Source: Anaerolineales bacterium
GTDB taxonomy: Bacteria > Chloroflexota > Anaerolineae > Anaerolineales > UBA11657
Assembly (NCBI GenBank): GCA_022450585.1
Contig: JAKUPR010000010.1
Span: 1 to 41,833, forward strand
Length of the DNA stretch: 41,833 nucleotides
Reading direction: 5' to 3'
Numbering within the stretch: position 1 is the first letter of the stretch; each line of letters starts with the position of its first letter. Made by a program: the position numbers and the translations under genes. Below are positions 26,479-34,935 of the stretch, in pieces. The notes under the pieces are model-generated. The model ran no database searches, was not told the origin of the DNA, and saw only the letters and a list, made by a program, of their open reading frames with translations.

Positions 26479-26487
26479 TGATACAAT
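26479..26487 (+). promoter_or_regulatory. Extended -10 candidate before the cyclophilin gene
   Basis: TG-A-TACAAT with the hexamer at 26482-26487, 27 bases before the ATG at 26515. No Shine-Dalgarno is visible in the short leader. Confidence 0.4.
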
Positions 26488-26514
26488 TTCACACACAATA
26501 ACTGAGTTTTATTG

Positions 26515-27174
26515 ATGACATTACAAGACAAACCTAGCGGCATATATAATAAAAAACGAAAAACGCGCTGGATTATCACAGCAGCAGTACTCGCTTTAAT
26601 AGTACTGTTGGTTACTCCATCGTGTACAAGCTATGAAACACCACCAAAGGAGCTATCATCAATGTCACAGATGCAATGGTCAAATCCACCAGAAATGACA
26701 ATTGATTCGACAAAAAGCTACAGCGCAACGCTGCAGACTGAAAACGGAGATATCATTCTACAGTTATTCGCTACTGAATCTCCGTTCACAGTAAACAATT
26801 TCGTTTTCCTCGCTCGTCAGGGGTACTATGACGGTGTAACATTTCACCGCGTCATTGCTGGTTTCATGGCGCAGGGAGGTGACCCGACAGGTACTGGCGC
26901 CGGCGGACCAGGATACAACTTTGATGACGAAGTTGATAACGATCTTAGCTTTGACCGCCAAGGACTGCTAGCAATGGCCAACGCGGGACCTGGTACTAAC
27001 GGTAGCCAATTCTTCATCACTTATGCTCCCACTCCTCATCTGACAGGTAAACACACAATTTTCGGAGAGGTCATACAGGGCATGGATGTCGCATTGGCCA
27101 TACCACCCCGAGACCCACAAAGAGACAATGATCCTGGTGTGGTCATTGAATCTATAAGCATTGTAGAGAACTAA
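26515..27174 (+). CDS. Membrane-anchored cyclophilin-type peptidyl-prolyl isomerase
   Basis: Catalyses proline cis-trans isomerisation during protein folding outside the cytoplasm. 219 residues: a basic start (NKKRKTRW), one hydrophobic helix (about 20-37, [18 protein letters not shown]) and then the cyclophilin domain with [82 protein letters not shown]. The active-site FHRV, Q and SQFFIT residues are intact. The cysteine after the helix is at a lipobox-like place (TPSC), but proline there makes lipidation doubtful; a signal anchor is as likely. ATG at 26515, with an in-frame TTG directly before it. Confidence 0.92.
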   Translation: MTLQDKPSGIYNKKRKTRWIITAAVLALIVLLVTPSCTSYETPPKELSSMSQMQWSNPPEMTIDSTKSYSATLQTENGDIILQLFATESPFTVNNFVFLARQGYYDGVTFHRVIAGFMAQGGDPTGTGAGGPGYNFDDEVDNDLSFDRQGLLAMANAGPGTNGSQFFITYAPTPHLTGKHTIFGEVIQGMDVALAIPPRDPQRDNDPGVVIESISIVEN

Positions 27175-27238
27175 AGCTCTCGTTCTCAACTCATGTGAAC
27201 ACCCGTTGGCTGTGCCACGGAGGCTTTGACTCCCCAAG

Positions 27239-27979
27239 ATGAAAACCACAGTGGTATTACCGACCTACAACGAGGCCCAAACCATAGTAGAAATCGCAAG
27301 TGCGTTGCTGGAATTGCCCGTCGACGACTTGTCGATTTTAGTTATCGACGATAATTCCCCAGACGGTACCGGACAGATAGCCGACAGTTTGGCCGCAGAG
27401 CACCCTGAGCGAGTGGAGATTCTCCACAGATTAGGCAAAAAGGGCCTTGGAAGTGCATACATTGAGGGTTTTACTCATGCCATTAATACGGGAACAGAAG
27501 CTATTATTCAAATGGATGCTGATTTTTCCCATGCGCCGCGCTACATCCCAAAAATGCTAGAAGAGTTGCGTGGATGCGACGTAGTCGTTGGATCGCGCTA
27601 CGTGCCAGGTGGCAGTGTAGACGAACACTGGGGCTGGGGCCGACGTATGCTGAGTAAATTCGCCAATACCGCATACGCGCGCCTGATTTTAAGATTGCAT
27701 GTGCAGGACGTCACTGCTGGTTTTAAAATATGGAAAAAGGAGACACTCCTCGGAATCGATTTGCGACGCGTAAACTCCAACGGCTATGTGTTTCAGGTAG
27801 AAATGGCATATCTTACAGAGAGACTTGGGTACCGTGCACTGGAATTACCTATATATTTCGAGGATCGCCGCATTGGCCGCTCAAAAATGTCTCTGAGTGT
27901 CAAATTCGAAGCAGCATGGCGCACTTTACAGGTATTCCAGCAGCATGGAAACTTGACCCCAACAGACCGCAAGCGGTGA
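27239..27979 (+). CDS. Polyprenyl-phosphate mannosyl/glucosyltransferase, DPM1 type
   Basis: GT2 family enzyme that transfers a sugar from a nucleotide donor to polyprenyl phosphate at the cytoplasmic face of the membrane. 246 residues. VVLPTYNEAQTI at 5-16, VIDDNSPDGTG at 36-46, QMDADFSH with the metal-binding DAD (93-95), GSRYVPGG, and YVFQVEMAYLTERLG with LPIYFEDRRIGRSKM, the DPM1 C-terminal block. It ends there without the membrane helices of the three-domain forms, so it is the short soluble/peripheral type. Its product would feed the GT39-like and YfhO-type enzymes beside it. The stop overlaps the next start by four bases (GTGA). Confidence 0.92.
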   Translation: MKTTVVLPTYNEAQTIVEIASALLELPVDDLSILVIDDNSPDGTGQIADSLAAEHPERVEILHRLGKKGLGSAYIEGFTHAINTGTEAIIQMDADFSHAPRYIPKMLEELRGCDVVVGSRYVPGGSVDEHWGWGRRMLSKFANTAYARLILRLHVQDVTAGFKIWKKETLLGIDLRRVNSNGYVFQVEMAYLTERLGYRALELPIYFEDRRIGRSKMSLSVKFEAAWRTLQVFQQHGNLTPTDRKR

Positions 27980-30900
27980 ATCGCTTTATTATCCGTAAAC
28001 GTTTAATCATTCCGCTAGTTCTGCTACTACCACCAATATTGATACTAGCGACAGTTACACTGGGGGGTAACACCCTGCTGCCCAGTGACAATCTCATCGC
28101 ATACGAGCCTTGGGCTTCAGCAGTCACAGACCTGAAACTAACGGCACCGGAAATACCGCACAACCCACTTCTCTCGGACCTCATTTTGCAAAATTATCCC
28201 TGGAAACGCTTTATACGCCAGGCTATAGATGCAAGGGAAATTCCCCTCTGGAACCCTTATATTTTCTCGGGAGTGCAGTTTCTCGCTTCAGGCCAGCACT
28301 CGCTTTTCTATCCTCTCAGCCTGATATTCTACGTGCGCCCGCTAGAGAAGGCCTACGGTTGGTTCATGCTGTCCCACTACTTTCTGGCCGGTGTCACGAT
28401 GTATTTGTTTGCCCGTGCATTACAGATCGGGCGCTTAGGTGCTCTGATAGGAGCCAGTGTCTATCAACTCTGTCTCTTTGTGATAGTCAGTACTGTATTT
28501 CCAATGATAATAGCCGGGGCGGTTTGGCTGCCACTGATACTACTCGCAATCGAATACATAATACGACAACGCCCCTTGTTCAACAATCCTACCTCGCTAC
28601 CATGGATGATAATCGGAGCATCGGCGATTGGTTTACAAATATTCGCTGGACACCCAGAAGTGGTAGCTTACTCGCTCTTGGTGGCTGCCGCTTACGCATC
28701 CTGGCACCTCGTTCCACTTGCACGTTCACAAGGCTGGATAGCGATGCTGCGACCCATGCTATTCATCGGAGCTATGACGATTTTCGGTTTTCTTTTGGGA
28801 GCGATGCAATTTATTCCAATGCTGGAAGCTGCCAGCAGCAACTTCCGGTCTGATGCTGCAAGCTTGGCCGAGGTAAGAGGATGGGCCTATCCGCCACGAA
28901 GATTGATAACATTACTAGCGCCAAACTTCTTCGGTAATCCTAGCCACCACGGATATTTTGACTGGTTTACCCGTATCTGGACACCGGTAAGCATAAATGC
29001 CCTCGGAGAACGTATCAATGCAATCGACTGGGGAATTAAGAATTATGTGGAAGGTAGCATGTACGTCGGCGTCATGCCTCTGTTGCTTGCCGCCGTCACC
29101 CTGCTGCATCTAGGTGGTAGGTCAAATCCCAACGTGAACCACCGCCGGATTACTGTGTTTTTCGCAGTACTAGCAGTTCTAAGTCTAGCATTTACGTTCG
29201 GCACACCACTTTACGCGCTGATATATCACCTTCCCGGATTGAGCCAACTTCACTCTCCCTTCCGATGGGTATGGCCCTTCAGTTTTTGCATGGCGGTATT
29301 GGCAGCACTGGGAGCCAATTCGTTGGTCACTGGTATGCGTAGCGGTAGAAACAAGACCGCGAACAGGGTAGGTCATATAGCAATGCTGGGCGGCGCAGGA
29401 TTGTCCATCGCCGTAGTCTTAGGATTTGGATTTTACCCACGTGTTGAACCATTGGTCCATAACGCATTCCGTAACATGGAATTGGCCAGTCAAGCATTCG
29501 CAGATAGCCGAATGTTCTTCTCTTATCAGGCGCGCTGGATGCTGCAACTAGGTTTGCTTCTTCTACTGAGTGGCTTCGCGCTGCAGAAAGCGGCAAGCTC
29601 CAACAAACGTCGCTGGCGCTTCGCGCTGCTGGCATTAGTTATCGGAGATTTAGTTAGCACCGGCTACGGCTTCAATCCAAGCAGCGACCCGGCACCACTA
29701 CATTACACCCCTCAAGTGATAAAATTTCTACAACAAGACGAGACACAATGGAGATTAACCACCTACGACCCAGATTCTCAGAAGCCATTGAACGCCAACT
29801 CCGCATGGATGTTTGACCTGCAGGATGTGCGTGGATACGACTCTATCATACCGCGTCAATACGTCGACTACATGTCGCTGATTGAGCCACAGCATGAGTT
29901 GGCATACAACCGAATCGCCCCTATCACCAGCTGGCAAGGCCTTCATTCTCCGCTAATAGATTTGCTCAACGTAAAATACGTGTTAAGTCAACAGGAAATT
30001 GACAGTCCGCAAAAATACGAATTAGTCTATGAAGACGAGTTGCGCGTATACCGCAACCTGGATGTTTCCCCTCGTGCGTTCACGCTGCCAGAGGGATGCG
30101 TCTTCACTACAAAAGATTTTGCCAGCTCACTGCGTAAACATGACCCACGTCATTTCATCTCATTACAGCCCGGCACTGCCAATCGTCCTACCTCTCCTAC
30201 AGCATCAAAACACGAGTGTGAGCCAGCACCAGCCAATATCACAGCTTCATCCCTTAACGAGGTGCACATAGAGATAGACTTAAGAGAGCCCGGATATCTA
30301 ATGCTGGTAGATTCATACGCACCAGGATGGGACGCATATGTGAGCACCGCGCAATCCTCCGAAGAACTGTATCCTGTGCTGCTCGCTAATGGGAACTTCC
30401 GGGCAGTCCGTCTTAACGCCGGCCAGCAACATGTCAGCTTTAAATACAACCCTGACTCCTTTCGCCTAGGCGGGATAGCTTCGGCACTTTCTATCTTGAC
30501 GCTGCTCGTGCTCATGGCCATATGGAGTTGGCGCACATTCTACCGAGAACATTCTACTTCTCCAATGCGCAGGGTGGCGAAAAATAGCATCGCTCCAATG
30601 GGATTCAATCTGCTCAACCGCGCCATCGATTTTATTTTTGCAATGTTCTATCTGCGCATGCTAGGTCCGGCGCAAGCCGGAAATTACGCCACAGCAATCG
30701 TTCTAATAGGATGGTTCGACATCTGGATAAATTTCGGCCTTAACACTTGGCTGAGCCGCGAGGCATCGCGCGACCAAACACGCGCCAATAGATTCCTAGC
30801 CAACACCACCATATTCCGGGTGGTGCTAGGCGGTGTCACCTTGCCAATCTTTCTTGGCAGTATCGCACTATACCAGCGACACACCGGAGCATTGGGAGAC

Positions 30901-32034
30901 GACACAGTGCTGGCCATTGCCCTACTGGCAATCGGTATGTTATTTTCTTCAGTTTCCACAGGATTGACCGCATTATTCTACGCCTATGAAAAGGCTGAGT
31001 ATCCGGCCGTGGTCAGCACTCTGACTACTATCCTAAAAGTTGTCTTTGGGGTAGGAGCGCTATTGCTAGGCTACGGTTTCGTTGGAATGGCCGGAGTTAC
31101 CATAGTCGTTAACGCGATTACCATGACGGTGTTGACAATAACAGTGTGGCGCTTGTTCTTCCGCCCAAGACCAGAATTCGACCTCTCCCTGCAGCGAGAG
31201 ATGGTCTCAGAATCATTTCCTCTCATGCTCAATCACCTACTAGCAACACTCTTCTTTAAAATCGACATCCCCATGATTCGCGCCATCAGGGGAGAATCCG
31301 AAGTAGGACGCTATGGAACCGCATACAAATTTGTGGACGCATTTAATATCATTCCATCCTTTTTCACTTTCGCCCTGTTCCCGTTAATGAGCCGTCAGGC
31401 TGAGACAGACCGCCCGGCACTGACGCGTACTTATCACCTTGCCATAAAGCTGATGGTATCTCTCGCTTTACCAATTGCTTTGATGACCACATTGCTTGCC
31501 ATTCCACTGGTTAGGATGCTCGGCGGAAGCGCTTTTCTACCAGAAGGTGCGCTAGCGTTGCAATTAATCATCTGGTCGATTCCCTTTGGGTGGATCAACA
31601 GTGTCACAAATTATCTCCTAGTGGCCATAGGTCAGCAAAGAGCACTAACACGCGCTTTCGTCATCGCCGTTGCTTTCAATATGATAACAAATGCTATGCT
31701 AATTCCACACTACGGTTTCCGAGCAGCAGCAATTTCTACAATTTTGTCTGAGATAGTAGTGGGAACAGCTTTCCAGTGGTATATCTTTCGATACCTAAGC
31801 CCTACACCTTGGCGTCGTTTGTTCTGGCGAATGGGAGCAGCTGCGTTGCTAATGATCGCTGTCAGCTGGATGGGTGCTAAGATACATGTGTTACTCGCAA
31901 TATTGCTTGGCGGCATCATGTATCTAGCGGCTACTATCTTTCTCGGGGTGTTCACTGTACGAGAACGAAAGTTGCTTGCCCAACTGCTGCCAACCTCAAT
32001 CCGAACCCGAATCACTTCACTTGAGAGTGAATAG
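27976..32034 (+). CDS. Fusion of a YfhO-type membrane glycosyltransferase and an oligosaccharide flippase
   Basis: 1352 residues in one frame. Residues of about 1-855: YfhO-like polytopic domain with NTLLPSDNLIAYEPW near the N-terminus, FPWKRF-type loop (LILQNYPWKRFIRQAIDAREIPLWNPY), many helices and a soluble C-terminal part with DSYAPGWDAYV near 770-785, a YfhO feature. Residues of about 862-1352: a second complete domain of the Wzx/MurJ-like polysaccharide flippase superfamily (NLLNRAIDFIFAMFYLRMLGPAQAGNYA; LNTWLSREASRD; EVGRYGTAYKFVDAFNIIPSFF; NYLLVAIGQQ; NAMLIPHYGFRAAAISTILSE). I chose GTG at 27976, which overlaps the previous stop; an ATG at 27916 would overlap more. Role inferred: adding sugars outside the membrane and flipping lipid-linked glycans. 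Confidence 0.8.
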   Translation: MNRFIIRKRLIIPLVLLLPPILILATVTLGGNTLLPSDNLIAYEPWASAVTDLKLTAPEIPHNPLLSDLILQNYPWKRFIRQAIDAREIPLWNPYIFSGVQFLASGQHSLFYPLSLIFYVRPLEKAYGWFMLSHYFLAGVTMYLFARALQIGRLGALIGASVYQLCLFVIVSTVFPMIIAGAVWLPLILLAIEYIIRQRPLFNNPTSLPWMIIGASAIGLQIFAGHPEVVAYSLLVAAAYASWHLVPLARSQGWIAMLRPMLFIGAMTIFGFLLGAMQFIPMLEAASSNFRSDAASLAEVRGWAYPPRRLITLLAPNFFGNPSHHGYFDWFTRIWTPVSINALGERINAIDWGIKNYVEGSMYVGVMPLLLAAVTLLHLGGRSNPNVNHRRITVFFAVLAVLSLAFTFGTPLYALIYHLPGLSQLHSPFRWVWPFSFCMAVLAALGANSLVTGMRSGRNKTANRVGHIAMLGGAGLSIAVVLGFGFYPRVEPLVHNAFRNMELASQAFADSRMFFSYQARWMLQLGLLLLLSGFALQKAASSNKRRWRFALLALVIGDLVSTGYGFNPSSDPAPLHYTPQVIKFLQQDETQWRLTTYDPDSQKPLNANSAWMFDLQDVRGYDSIIPRQYVDYMSLIEPQHELAYNRIAPITSWQGLHSPLIDLLNVKYVLSQQEIDSPQKYELVYEDELRVYRNLDVSPRAFTLPEGCVFTTKDFASSLRKHDPRHFISLQPGTANRPTSPTASKHECEPAPANITASSLNEVHIEIDLREPGYLMLVDSYAPGWDAYVSTAQSSEELYPVLLANGNFRAVRLNAGQQHVSFKYNPDSFRLGGIASALSILTLLVLMAIWSWRTFYREHSTSPMRRVAKNSIAPMGFNLLNRAIDFIFAMFYLRMLGPAQAGNYATAIVLIGWFDIWINFGLNTWLSREASRDQTRANRFLANTTIFRVVLGGVTLPIFLGSIALYQRHTGALGDDTVLAIALLAIGMLFSSVSTGLTALFYAYEKAEYPAVVSTLTTILKVVFGVGALLLGYGFVGMAGVTIVVNAITMTVLTITVWRLFFRPRPEFDLSLQREMVSESFPLMLNHLLATLFFKIDIPMIRAIRGESEVGRYGTAYKFVDAFNIIPSFFTFALFPLMSRQAETDRPALTRTYHLAIKLMVSLALPIALMTTLLAIPLVRMLGGSAFLPEGALALQLIIWSIPFGWINSVTNYLLVAIGQQRALTRAFVIAVAFNMITNAMLIPHYGFRAAAISTILSEIVVGTAFQWYIFRYLSPTPWRRLFWRMGAAALLMIAVSWMGAKIHVLLAILLGGIMYLAATIFLGVFTVRERKLLAQLLPTSIRTRITSLESE

Positions 32035-32144
32035 ATTGATCATTCAAGATTCAATCATTTTTATTCAATCCGCATAAATTGCTGAATAAGTGTCCTCCCC
32101 CCCTATTCCTTGCGCTGCCCATCGATAGTAACTTACTCTAGGCA

Positions 32145-32153
32145 TGATATACT
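32145..32153 (+). promoter_or_regulatory. Leaderless-type extended -10 promoter of the GNAT-rtcB operon
   Basis: TG-A-TATACT with the hexamer at 32148-32153 and 9 bases to the ATG at 32163. No clear -35 and no Shine-Dalgarno. The AT-rich gap 32035-32147 also holds TTATTCA/TGAATAA as an inverted repeat. Confidence 0.55.
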
Positions 32154-32162
32154 CGCCTCGCG

Positions 32163-32882
32163 ATGACTGATATAGACGTCAAACGGACGTACGTACAGAG
32201 TATACTCAGTACTCATTCTCCTGCAGACGCACTTGCGAGTTACTACGCGCTTCACCACAACCCAGAGCGCACTTCCCTTTTTCTCCACGAAAATGAATCG
32301 GGGCAAACGGATGGTTTCCTGGTACGCGCTCACACCGGAATGGATCTGTTTACCCCGACTGTTACCATGCGGGCAAAATCCGACCAGGCCGCCGCAACAC
32401 TTTTCAGGATGGGTCTCATCTCCAACAGACCGTATTATTTACTGCTTCCACCTGAGCTCGAGGCAGTGGCTTCCCGAGAGCTAGAGATGACGGCTCTCGC
32501 TAAGCTGCACGTATATTGTCTGGAGTCAAAGGACTTCCAGCATATAATCAATGCTCTAGTGCAACCTCACACTGGTGCTAATGGATTGCTAGGCTTCATT
32601 ATTCGCTCCAAAGGCCGCACGCTTTCCAGTGCTCGAGTCATCTGGCAATCCCAGTATTTCGCCGAAATATCTGTTTCCACTGTCCCAGAAGCGCGTGGGC
32701 GGGGTTGGGGGCGCTCAGTAGTTGCGGCTCTGGTAAACGAACTTGTACACAGGAGAATCCGACCCATTTACGTCACCACAGAGGACAATCCAGGGTCAAT
32801 TCGCGTCGCACAGACAGTAGGCTTTGTGGACACCGGCACACGTATTTTTTCCGGCAGCGCCACAAGGCCATCCACGCACTAA
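32163..32882 (+). CDS. GNAT-family N-acetyltransferase
   Basis: 239 residues. The C-terminal half is the GNAT fold with motif A: YFAEISVSTVPEARGRGWGRSVVAALVNEL, in which R178-G-R-G181-W-G183 is the acetyl-CoA pyrophosphate-binding RxxGxG, followed by the motif B segment PIYVTTEDNPGSIRVAQTVGFVDTGT. The N-terminal 140 residues form a less conserved half-domain like those in tandem-GNAT proteins. Acceptor unknown. First gene of a row with rtcB and an inositol-monophosphatase-family gene; the row looks like a transcription unit, not an obvious pathway. Confidence 0.85.
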   Translation: MTDIDVKRTYVQSILSTHSPADALASYYALHHNPERTSLFLHENESGQTDGFLVRAHTGMDLFTPTVTMRAKSDQAAATLFRMGLISNRPYYLLLPPELEAVASRELEMTALAKLHVYCLESKDFQHIINALVQPHTGANGLLGFIIRSKGRTLSSARVIWQSQYFAEISVSTVPEARGRGWGRSVVAALVNELVHRRIRPIYVTTEDNPGSIRVAQTVGFVDTGTRIFSGSATRPSTH

Positions 32883-32926
32883 AAGAAGATATGTTGGCAG
32901 CGTTATGGTTGAATAGTTGAGCAACT

Positions 32927-34078
32927 ATGACTTATCAAATACATGACAACATCCCCGTCTGGGGAGACCTACAACCAAATGCTCTTGCACAAATGCGCGC
33001 TTGCCTAGAGCATAAGAGCGCGGTGAAAGCGGCTCTCATGGCGGATCATCACCTCGGCTATATACAACCCATTGGTGGCATACTGGCCTATGACAACGCA
33101 GTGTCCCCATCGGGCGTAGGTTACGACATAGCCTGCGGAAACAAAGCCGTGCGACTGGATATTCCCGCAGCTGAGGCACGTGCCAACATTACCAAAATCA
33201 TGACCGGCATCTGGGAAACTTTAGAGTTCGGTGTAGGACGTAAAAACAAGGAGCGAGTCGACCACAGTCTCTTCGAGGAACAAGCCTGGAAGCTCAAACC
33301 ACTGGCATCCCTGAAGAAACTTGCGGAGGAGCAACTTGGAAGTATCGGCAGCGGCAACCACTACGTCGACATTTTCGTAGACGAGTTAGAACAAGTATGG
33401 ATTGGTGTACACTTCGGCTCACGAGGTTTTGGGTACAGGGTAGCAACCCATTTCATAAAAGAAGGTGGTGGCAAATCGAACGACGTTTGCCCAGTTGTCC
33501 TGCCGGTAAACAGTAATATTGGCCAAGATTACCTGACGGCTATGCATCTAGCGGGAACCTACGCATACGCTGGCAGGGACTGGGTATGCAAACGGGTGGC
33601 CAGTTTGCTGGGCGCAGAAATTCTGGAAGAGGTACACAATCACCACAATTTTGCTTGGCAAGAAAGACACCAAGGGACGAATCTATGGTTAGTACGAAAA
33701 GGTGCCACACCAGCGTATCCCGGACAGTGCAGTTTCATAGGTGGCAGCATGGGTGACGTCTCGCTGATTGTAGAGGGCATTGAGTCCCTCGAAAGCAAGA
33801 CCGCTCTGTACAGCACCATTCATGGAGCCGGACGCATAATGTCACGCACCGAGGCATCCGGTAGACGCCGCAAAGGAAAGAGGCGCGGCGGTAAGATTTC
33901 CCGCCGTATGATGATAGATTGGGTCACAAATCAGAATATTGAGCTTCGCGGAGCGGGCACGGACGAATCGCCTCACTGTTATAGGAGACTACCCGAAGTA
34001 GTGAACCACCACGCCCCGACCCTGCGCGTTCTGCACACTCTACGTCCCATTGGAGTAGCTATGGCCGGCACGGATTAA
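32927..34078 (+). CDS. rtcB: RNA-splicing ligase RtcB
   Basis: GTP- and Mn-dependent ligase joining 2',3'-cyclic phosphate or 3'-phosphate RNA ends to 5'-OH ends in RNA repair. 383 residues, a short form. Metal and GMP-attachment residues are present: SGVGYDIACGNKAVR with C70, GSGNHYVDIF, VHFGSRGFGY, HNHHNFAW, RKGATPAYPGQ and the guanylylated histidine in STIHGAGR (H299), followed by SRTEASGRR. No archease or RtcA is adjacent. No Shine-Dalgarno; the ATG is 44 bases after the GNAT stop and a short in-frame string of codons (32891-32920) ends in TGA just ahead of it. Confidence 0.94.
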   Translation: MTYQIHDNIPVWGDLQPNALAQMRACLEHKSAVKAALMADHHLGYIQPIGGILAYDNAVSPSGVGYDIACGNKAVRLDIPAAEARANITKIMTGIWETLEFGVGRKNKERVDHSLFEEQAWKLKPLASLKKLAEEQLGSIGSGNHYVDIFVDELEQVWIGVHFGSRGFGYRVATHFIKEGGGKSNDVCPVVLPVNSNIGQDYLTAMHLAGTYAYAGRDWVCKRVASLLGAEILEEVHNHHNFAWQERHQGTNLWLVRKGATPAYPGQCSFIGGSMGDVSLIVEGIESLESKTALYSTIHGAGRIMSRTEASGRRRKGKRRGGKISRRMMIDWVTNQNIELRGAGTDESPHCYRRLPEVVNHHAPTLRVLHTLRPIGVAMAGTD

Positions 34079-34094
34079 ACTATCTATTAGTGCA

Positions 34095-34904
34095 ATGAAA
34101 CGGGAATCCACGCTATCCATTAGTGCTTCATCTCAGAACTCAGCACTGCCTTTTGCCATTGAGTTAGCCCACGCCGCCGGGAAGAAGCTAACAAAATGGT
34201 TCGGGAATACAGAGATACAAACAAAACCGGATGGCACCACGCTGACACAAGCCGACACTGAAGTGGATTCATTCATCTGTACGGAGATAGGAACAAACTT
34301 TCCAGAGGATCAAATAATCAGCGAGGAACTGAATCTCTCTTACTCAATCAACACTGCAAATGTATGGGTGATTGACCCGCTTGATGGGACTACGAATTTC
34401 AGCCAGGGAATACCACTCTGGGGAGTATCAATAGCACTTTTGGAACATGGTCAGCCAACCATGGCAGTACTGCATTTTCCGGCACTCAACCTTCTCTTCC
34501 ACGCAGAAAAAGAGGCAGGCGCATTCGTAAACGGTGACCGGATTTTAGCACCAGTGACATCCGAAGTGACCCGCCACTCTATCTTCACCTGCAGCACTGG
34601 CGCTGAACAGTGTTACCCTCTGAAATCCCTTTCCAAGCGGAGAACATTCGGCTCGACAATCTACGAGCTGTGCCTGGTAGCACGTGGTCAAGCCCTCTTC
34701 AGCATAGTAGCAAAACCGAAAATTTGGGATCTAGCGGGGGCATGGATTCTAATTAAGGAAGCGGGCGGAGAAATTAGTACATTGGACAGCTCATCACCAT
34801 TTCCGCTTACATCCTCCACGGATTACTCAAAGCGCCACTTCCCTTTACTTGCCACATCTACTTCAACGCTCTGGCAACAGCTCCGAACAAGCATTCAAGA
34901 ATAA
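34095..34904 (+). CDS. Inositol monophosphatase-family phosphatase
   Basis: Mg-dependent, Li-sensitive sugar-phosphatase fold. 269 residues. Metal ligands: EEL (E77/E78), VWVIDPLDGTTNFSQG with D94 and D97, and the C-terminal IWDLAGAWILIKEAGG. The family includes inositol-1-phosphatase, HisN histidinol phosphatase and 3'-phosphoadenosine-5'-phosphate phosphatases; the ISEELN and FSQGIPLWGVSIAL segments fit the SuhB/HisN branch better than CysQ, but the substrate cannot be fixed. It starts 16 bases after rtcB. Convergent with the next gene, 31 bases between stops. Confidence 0.87.
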   Translation: MKRESTLSISASSQNSALPFAIELAHAAGKKLTKWFGNTEIQTKPDGTTLTQADTEVDSFICTEIGTNFPEDQIISEELNLSYSINTANVWVIDPLDGTTNFSQGIPLWGVSIALLEHGQPTMAVLHFPALNLLFHAEKEAGAFVNGDRILAPVTSEVTRHSIFTCSTGAEQCYPLKSLSKRRTFGSTIYELCLVARGQALFSIVAKPKIWDLAGAWILIKEAGGEISTLDSSSPFPLTSSTDYSKRHFPLLATSTSTLWQQLRTSIQE

Positions 34905-34935
34905 GTGTCCATTTCCATTATCTATCAATGAGCAC

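Noticed and set aside
30666-30681. TCCGGC-GCAA-GCCGGA hairpin with a GNRA tetraloop in the flippase domain
   Set aside because: Six pairs inside coding sequence are expected by chance several times in 40 kb.
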